DNA of 64,000 bases from Oncomelania hupensis. Taxonomy: Eukaryota; Mollusca; Gastropoda; Littorinimorpha; Pomatiopsidae. Under the pieces are notes generated by a model. It saw only the letters and a list, made by a program, of their open reading frames with translations. It made no database searches and was not told the DNA's origin. The stretch is from NCBI GenBank assembly GCA_036898135.1, contig CM072525.1, forward strand, positions 23,425,992 through 23,489,991. Direction: 5' to 3'. Shown here piece by piece: positions 61,297-64,000 of this stretch (the stretch's first letter is position 1; every line of letters begins with the position of its first letter). Both the position numbers and the translations under genes were made by a program.

Positions 61297-62165
61297 GAGA
61301 TGCAGGCTATCTTCTGGGGAATGAGGGTGTATGAGGAAAGATCAGTCTCCCCTTCTCGTCGTCTGTTAGCGTCAATTACACATTTTATACGTGGCGTGTC
61401 TTTTAGGCATTCTGATCCAAGGCTCACACTCACTTTAACCTTCCTACTGTGGCGGCAAACTGTTACCTGCTGTCTGCTTGATCAGGTCTGAAAGGCAGTC
61501 TGGTCCACCTTTTCTGCCAGGCTGCTGCACTTCATTTATCGCCAACCCAAGACTCGACCTATCGAGTCCATTGCCGTGGCCACCTTTTTCATCCCTGATA
61601 AAACCTGACACTTGCAATCGGGCTGGCGACTGTAGCGGTCGTTTTGCTGATTTCACGTCCCCCCACACCCACCCACTATCTCCCCTCTTCCCCCCTCCCT
61701 CCACCACCACCACCTACCTGCATTTACTTCTATATACCCCACACCATCCTTTGTTATCCCTCACTTGTAGAAACACATCCCACTCCACGCGCGCTTGAAC
61801 ATCAGATCTTTGAAACAAGCATACTTATGCTACAAAATGAATTTAACTTGTTTTTTGTTAAACTGAATTGAACTAACAATGTTATTTTAACGTAATTTAA
61901 AATTGCTTTACATTTCCCAACTCAAGCCTAACCTACCATGGATTTAATATGCGATGTTACTTGTGTTTGTATCTTTGGAATTCAGGCCCGAATTTATTTT
62001 CACAGAAAATAGGAGTAAACGAAATTTAAAGCAAATTTGAATAGCATATTTTCCCGTAATCATAATCCCGATGTACATGACGATTGCTTAAATTAAATAG
62101 AATACACCGATTGCTTCACCGTCAACCTCGATGATGTATTCTAAAACGATTCTATTCTCTTGACC
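61297..62165. other. No recognisable feature
   Basis: Unique sequence with a C-rich patch at 61660-61740. No supported gene. Confidence 0.5.
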
Positions 62166-62168
62166 ATT

Positions 62169-62400
62169 CCGCCGTAGCTCAGTGGTAGCGCGTTCGGCTC
62201 AAGTTCGAATCCCGTTGTGGGCAACATGAAAGTGGCTTTTTTCATTTCTCTATCTTAGCAGTATGATAGCTCTGGTGTATCAGTGATGATTCGAGTCCCT
62301 ATCTCTTCGTCTTTCGTCTTCGTCTGGGTTTATCCCTTGTCTGTCGTATTTGGCAATGGTGAGAGTGGAAGTCACAAACTTCAATGTTCATCCATTCAAC
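62169..62400 (+). mobile_element. SINE S1, with tRNA-like head
   Basis: Box A TAGCTCAGTGGTAGCGCG and box B AGTTCGAATCCC are both intact, but the region between them is too short for an anticodon arm, so it is not a tRNA gene. Body: AGTATGATAGCTCTGGTG, TCAGTGATGATTCGAGTCCC, CAATGGTGAGAGTGGAAG, with a TTCATCCATTCAAC tail. Confidence 0.8.
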
Positions 62401-62493
62401 ACAGTTGAGTATGTCCTTGGCATAATGGCTTCCATACTATAACTTTTCATTACAGACTTTCGTGGTAAATCCCTTGACCATTATAGGATTGTC

Positions 62494-62562
<69 letters not shown>
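62494..62562. repeat. (TAA)n microsatellite
   Basis: About 22 TAA units forming the tail side of the S2 SINE. Confidence 0.96.
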
Positions 62563-62563
62563 A

Positions 62564-62932
62564 GGATGCTATACGCGCCTTTCCCCAAATCATTCAGGCT
62601 CAAAGCGCGGCGATCTATACCAACATACACGCTCACCTGTCTCATCCACCCTCACACACACCAAATACACATCCATCACTTAAACAGGTGGTGTAAAGGC
62701 AGGGAAATCGCTATTAGAAGACGGAAAGAAAATCTTTTTTTTTTTAAATTTTTATATTGACTGCGTCCTGTACCATTATTGAAGGGAGGGAGGAAACCGG
62801 AGTGCCCGGAGAAAACCCTCGGTGACCTCAATAGTCTCGTACCTAAGTCACATACGTTCGCCCCTTGCGGGAATCGAAGCCGCGACCTTCGGCATAGGAA
62901 ACCGGCAACGTATCCACTGCGCCAAGAGGCCA
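62564..62932 (-). mobile_element. SINE S2, full-length reference copy
   Basis: From right to left: tRNA-like head (GCGCAGTGG-type box A; box B as GGGAATCGAAGCCGCGACC on the top strand), body (CCGAGGGTTTTCTCC, CCGGTTTCCTCCC, CTTCAATAATGG in reverse), an A-rich stretch, GTGGTGTAAAGGCAGGGA, a CA-rich segment, GCGGCGATCTATACC and ATACGCGCC, then the (TAA)n tail. About 370 bases, the best copy for defining the family. Confidence 0.88.
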
Positions 62933-63415
62933 TCCCTGTCTCTGTCTCTGTGTCTTTGTTGAACATTAGGCTATGTTAAAAGGCCCCAATTCGAAGGCTT
63001 TGTTTACTTTTGGCTTTACCCTAAAATTCGCATTGTTGTCACCTTACACAATGATAAAGTCGTAGTTTCAAACTTGCACACTAAAATAACTTGATCATAG
63101 AATAGGAATGTTCAATCTCCGTGGACATGTCACCCAACAACACGCCTTGGGCCACCGGTCTAGGCTTCCCTCCCACAAGAAGAAAAGGACTGTATAACTC
63201 CTGTACTATGATCTTACTTAATCTGTGTCTGGAGTCATATGTTCAAACTTATACACTAAAATAGCTTGACCATAGAAAGAATGGTATACAAACCACATCA
63301 CTGAGATGAAAGCTCTCAAATAGGCGTGTACGCAGCTTTAAAAAGACATTCCGTCCCTATTCCTGACGTCCCCTCGTGAATTCCTTACTATGAAGTCATT
63401 ACGCGTCAAACTCAG
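62933..63415. other. No gene seen; two-unit tandem repeat
   Basis: TTTCAAACTTGCACACTAAA at 63067 and GTTCAAACTTATACACTAAA at 63240, both followed by ATA(A/G)CTTGA(T/C)CATAGAA, show an old repeat of about 174 bases. Confidence 0.55.
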
Positions 63416-63420
63416 CAGCG

Positions 63421-63745
63421 AGTGTTGTGGCCAAGTGGGCTAAGGCGGGACTAACTTGCCTTGTCCACAGGCCAGAAACCAATGGCGCCTGACAGATGTG
63501 GGTTCGATCCAGCATCGGGGCGTTATGTTTCTCCGAATATTATTTACTTTCGACTCGGGCAACGTCTCGGGGGTTTTCTCCGGGTACTCCGGTTTGCTCC
63601 CCCAGCAAAATTTCAAAATCACAACTAATGTTAGGTTGGGTTTGGGCGCGCCACAGGCTGCGACTACGCTTTCCCCAGGGGAGGCGGCCCACAATTTCCC
63701 TATGAAAAAGGGACAATAAGGTAAATAAAATAAAAAATAAAATAA
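63421..63745 (+). mobile_element. tRNA-derived SINE S3, longer copy
   Basis: Box A GTTGTGGCCAAGTGGGCTAA and box B GGGTTCGATCC; the 63420-63505 head is almost identical to that at 50455. The body includes GGGGGTTTTCTCCGGGTACT and CCGGTTTGCTCCCCCAGC, similar to S2 body blocks, and GGCGCGCCACAGGCTGCG. It ends in an (AAATA)n-like tail. It retains about 90 bases deleted from the 50.5 kb copy. Confidence 0.8.
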
Positions 63746-64000
63746 AAATAACAAGCTGAGAACGAAAGTCGCACAAAGATAAAGGCAAATCTGCTGATAG
63801 CGTATTTGTGGGTAGCACTAGCTAGTCACGCACATATAAATCCAAGTTTTCTTGGCCTGCGTTTGCATTCTAAGGGCGATAATTAGCCAGCAAGTAGCCT
63901 ACAACATACACACTTTTGAATGGTCTTACACGAAGTTTAGATTCTTTTCTTTTTTTCCTCGCAAATGTTTGGCAGGACAACACAAAATATATTAATGTAA
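63746..64000. other. No recognisable feature
   Basis: Unique sequence to the end of the window. Confidence 0.5.

Noticed and set aside
62169..62226. tRNA gene with perfect box A and box B
   Set aside because: The distance between the boxes is too short to hold an anticodon arm, and the same sequence continues into a repeated SINE body.

Overview
The window reads as non-coding, repeat-dense nuclear DNA from a metazoan, most likely a marine invertebrate and probably a gastropod or other mollusc. The basis is the combination of tRNA-headed SINEs, an RTE-clade LINE of a type I associate with molluscs, sea urchins and lancelets, a PIF/Harbinger DNA transposon with a MADF exon, and extreme microsatellite content. 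The host assignment is inference and no single sequence fixes the species. I found no host gene. Nearly every long open frame is a translated microsatellite or minisatellite (poly-Tyr-Ile, poly-Asn, poly-Ser, poly-Lys). The recognisable protein-coding remnants all belong to mobile elements.

Layout: 0-15 kb is microsatellites, SINE copies (families called S1 and S2 here), a short LINE tail and pentanucleotide arrays. At 15.8-16.6 kb there are two inverted-repeat elements bounded by long AT runs. 17-23 kb holds several decayed long-period tandem repeats and LINE copies B and C; copy C sits inside a dispersed repeat (R1). At 26-29 kb are LINE copy D with target-site duplications and a complete 606-bp PIF/Harbinger-type element. 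29.9-31.1 kb is a 40-bp higher-order tandem array. 32-35 kb holds a candidate solo LTR, a probable 5S-rRNA-derived SINE and the 3' end of a second LINE. 35.6-36 kb is LINE copy E with a nested repeat. 37-44 kb has SINEs, a 36-bp minisatellite and trinucleotide arrays. 47.1-47.9 kb is LINE copy F. 48.9-54.45 kb is a tandem segmental duplication whose first copy is split by a nested set of insertions: a DNA element, then a tRNA-like SINE (S3) and the best LINE copy (G). 57-64 kb has a decayed T-rich tandem repeat, an inverted dispersed repeat (R4), a 26-bp minisatellite and further SINEs.

How the parts relate: RTE-type reverse transcriptase copies are all 5'-truncated and end in a (GGATA)n tail. 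The SINEs presumably used LINE machinery, though none shares the RTE tail. Many microsatellites begin exactly at the 3' end of a SINE or dispersed repeat, so retroelement tails appear to have seeded much of the simple-sequence load. No functional gene system is visible. The most informative structures are the nested 50-52 kb locus with its empty site in the neighbouring duplicate, the Harbinger/MADF element, and the two foldback elements.
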